Positions 63,195 through 64,000 of a DNA stretch of 64,000 bases are shown here, piece by piece; the stretch's first letter is position 1, and the number at the start of each line of letters is the position of its first letter. The DNA is from Cumulibacter soli (lineage in GTDB: Bacteria; Actinomycetota; Actinomycetes; Mycobacteriales; Antricoccaceae): assembly GCF_004382795.1 (NCBI RefSeq), contig NZ_SMSG01000003.1:1-64000 (forward strand), read 5' to 3'. A program made the translations under genes and the position numbers. Under the pieces are notes generated by a model that was not told the DNA's origin, did not search any database, and saw only the letters and a list, made by a program, of their open reading frames with translations.

Positions 63195-63402
63195 CGGAAC
63201 TCCACGTCTGCGGATGGAAATACTGGACAGCATCTAGAGTAGGCATGACGCGCGGCGCAAGCGTGCCTAACACGCCGTGTCGCCTCACTGGTTACAAACT
63301 GTTATCTTCCGTCACGCTGAGCATGTCGCGTAACACTGGCATCGTACGTCGCCTGAGTCACGCGAGTAACAGCCGTTACGGGAATGGATGCGTGGAGGAT
63401 CC
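63195..63402. promoter_or_regulatory. intergenic region before coaE
   Basis: No gene is seen. TTACAAACTGTTATCTT (63291-63307) is the most AT-rich patch and may be part of a promoter. A GTAACA-like word recurs near 63331 and 63366. GGAGGAT (63394-63400) is the ribosome site of coaE. Confidence 0.35.
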
Positions 63403-64000
63403 TTGCTGACTCTGGGATTGACCGGCGGTATCGGCTCGGGCAAAAGTGCCGCGAGTACCGTGCTGAACGAACTGGGCGCGACGATCGTGGACGCCGACAA
63501 GATCGCCCGCGAGGTCGTCGAGCCGGGCACCGATGGTCTGCGGCGGGTCGCGGAGGCTTTCGGGGATCAGGTGCTTGACAGCGATGGGTCGCTGAATCGT
63601 CCGGCGCTTGCTCAGATCGTCTTTAACGATGAGCAGGCCCGGCAGACGCTGAACGGAATAGTGCATCCGTTGGTGCGCGGCCGTAGCGAGCAGATCGTGG
63701 CTGCCGCCGGGGACGATGCGATTGTCGTGCACGATATTCCGCTGCTAGCCGAAGGCACGATGGCGCCGTCCTTCCATCTCGTGCTCATCGTCGCGACGCC
63801 GCAAGAGGTCCGCCTGGAACGGCTGAGTACCCACCGCGGTATGGACCGTGCGGACGCCCTAGCTCGGATCAAGGCCCAGGCCACCGAAGAACAGCGACTG
63901 GCGATCGCTGATGTCGTGCTCGACAACGCCGGCAGTCCACAAGAACTGCGCGAGCAGATTGAGCAGGTGTACGCCGATCGGCTCACGCCGTACGCCGATG
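63403..64000 (+). CDS. coaE: dephospho-CoA kinase, partial (runs off the window)
   Basis: Last step of coenzyme A synthesis: phosphorylation of dephospho-CoA. The N-terminal 199 residues are present. P-loop GLTGGIGSGKSAAS at residues 5-18, followed by DADKIAREVVEPG, HPLVR and DIPLLAEG. The start is TTG at 63403, with GGAGGAT three bases upstream, giving MLTLGLTGG. Actinobacterial homologues often carry an extra C-terminal domain (GrpB-like), which would lie beyond the window. Confidence 0.93.
   Translation, partial: MLTLGLTGGIGSGKSAASTVLNELGATIVDADKIAREVVEPGTDGLRRVAEAFGDQVLDSDGSLNRPALAQIVFNDEQARQTLNGIVHPLVRGRSEQIVAAAGDDAIVVHDIPLLAEGTMAPSFHLVLIVATPQEVRLERLSTHRGMDRADALARIKAQATEEQRLAIADVVLDNAGSPQELREQIEQVYADRLTPYAD

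Overview
This window looks like chromosomal DNA from a high-GC actinobacterium. Support comes from NucS mismatch repair, an actinobacterial bc1 branch (CtaE-QcrC-QcrA-QcrB), a PimB'-like mannosyltransferase, a mycothiol-dependent-type enzyme, the GlgE maltosyltransferase route, a Scy/DivIVA-like coiled-coil protein, and many GTG/TTG starts with ATGA-type overlaps. The genus cannot be fixed from this sequence alone. Most of the window is core genome. I see no insertion sequence, prophage, CRISPR array, tRNA or rRNA. The first base pairs carry no gene, and the last gene (coaE) runs off the right edge.

Layout. 0.1-6.2 kb: nucS, facing an aldehyde dehydrogenase, a tandem 3-hydroxybutyryl-CoA dehydrogenase, a FAAL-like ligase and a small Cys/His protein. 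6.2-14.4 kb: an acyl-CoA block around C4 metabolism, with a coiled-coil polarity protein, crotonyl-CoA carboxylase/reductase, methylmalonyl-CoA epimerase, acetoacetyl-CoA thiolase, MeaB, a MarR regulator and a mutase with the isobutyryl-CoA mutase signature. 14.5-27.7 kb: a DinB-like enzyme, a CnoX-like thioredoxin/TPR protein, a metallopeptidase lipoprotein, the glgE-mak-glgB operon, a pseudokinase/FHA pair, a lone ABC ATPase and an enoyl-CoA hydratase. 27.7-34 kb: a Cys-rich DsbA-family protein, the qcr operon with ctaE, and a CtaG-like assembly protein.

34-50.6 kb resembles, from memory, the order of a mycobacterial locus (trpD, exonuclease/GIY-YIG protein, NlpC/P60 hydrolase, pimB, fadD15, SRPBCC, ArsA-like, acyltransferase, exoribonuclease, DAHP synthase). 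A ROK kinase, an esterase and glpK are also present. A c-di-AMP riboswitch precedes the NlpC/P60 gene. 50.7-56.5 kb is a membrane-lipid-flavoured group: a flippase-like protein, a patatin, a second acyltransferase, a large tandem sensor-kinase-like protein and a small membrane protein. 56.5-64 kb: a 5'-nucleotidase-family phosphatase, etfB-etfA, a methyltransferase, rpsA, a small basic protein and coaE.

How the genes fit together: thiolase, 3-hydroxybutyryl-CoA dehydrogenase, crotonase and Ccr can take acetyl-CoA to butyryl-CoA or ethylmalonyl-CoA. The ICM-type mutase with its MeaB chaperone would interconvert butyryl- and isobutyryl-CoA, and EtfAB could serve acyl-CoA dehydrogenases. The most unusual items are the pseudokinase/FHA pair, the tandem sensor-kinase protein, the Cys-rich-tailed DsbA-family protein, the P-loop-less ArsA-like protein with an apparent CTG start, and the MarR/icmA operator. 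None is proven to be a new system.
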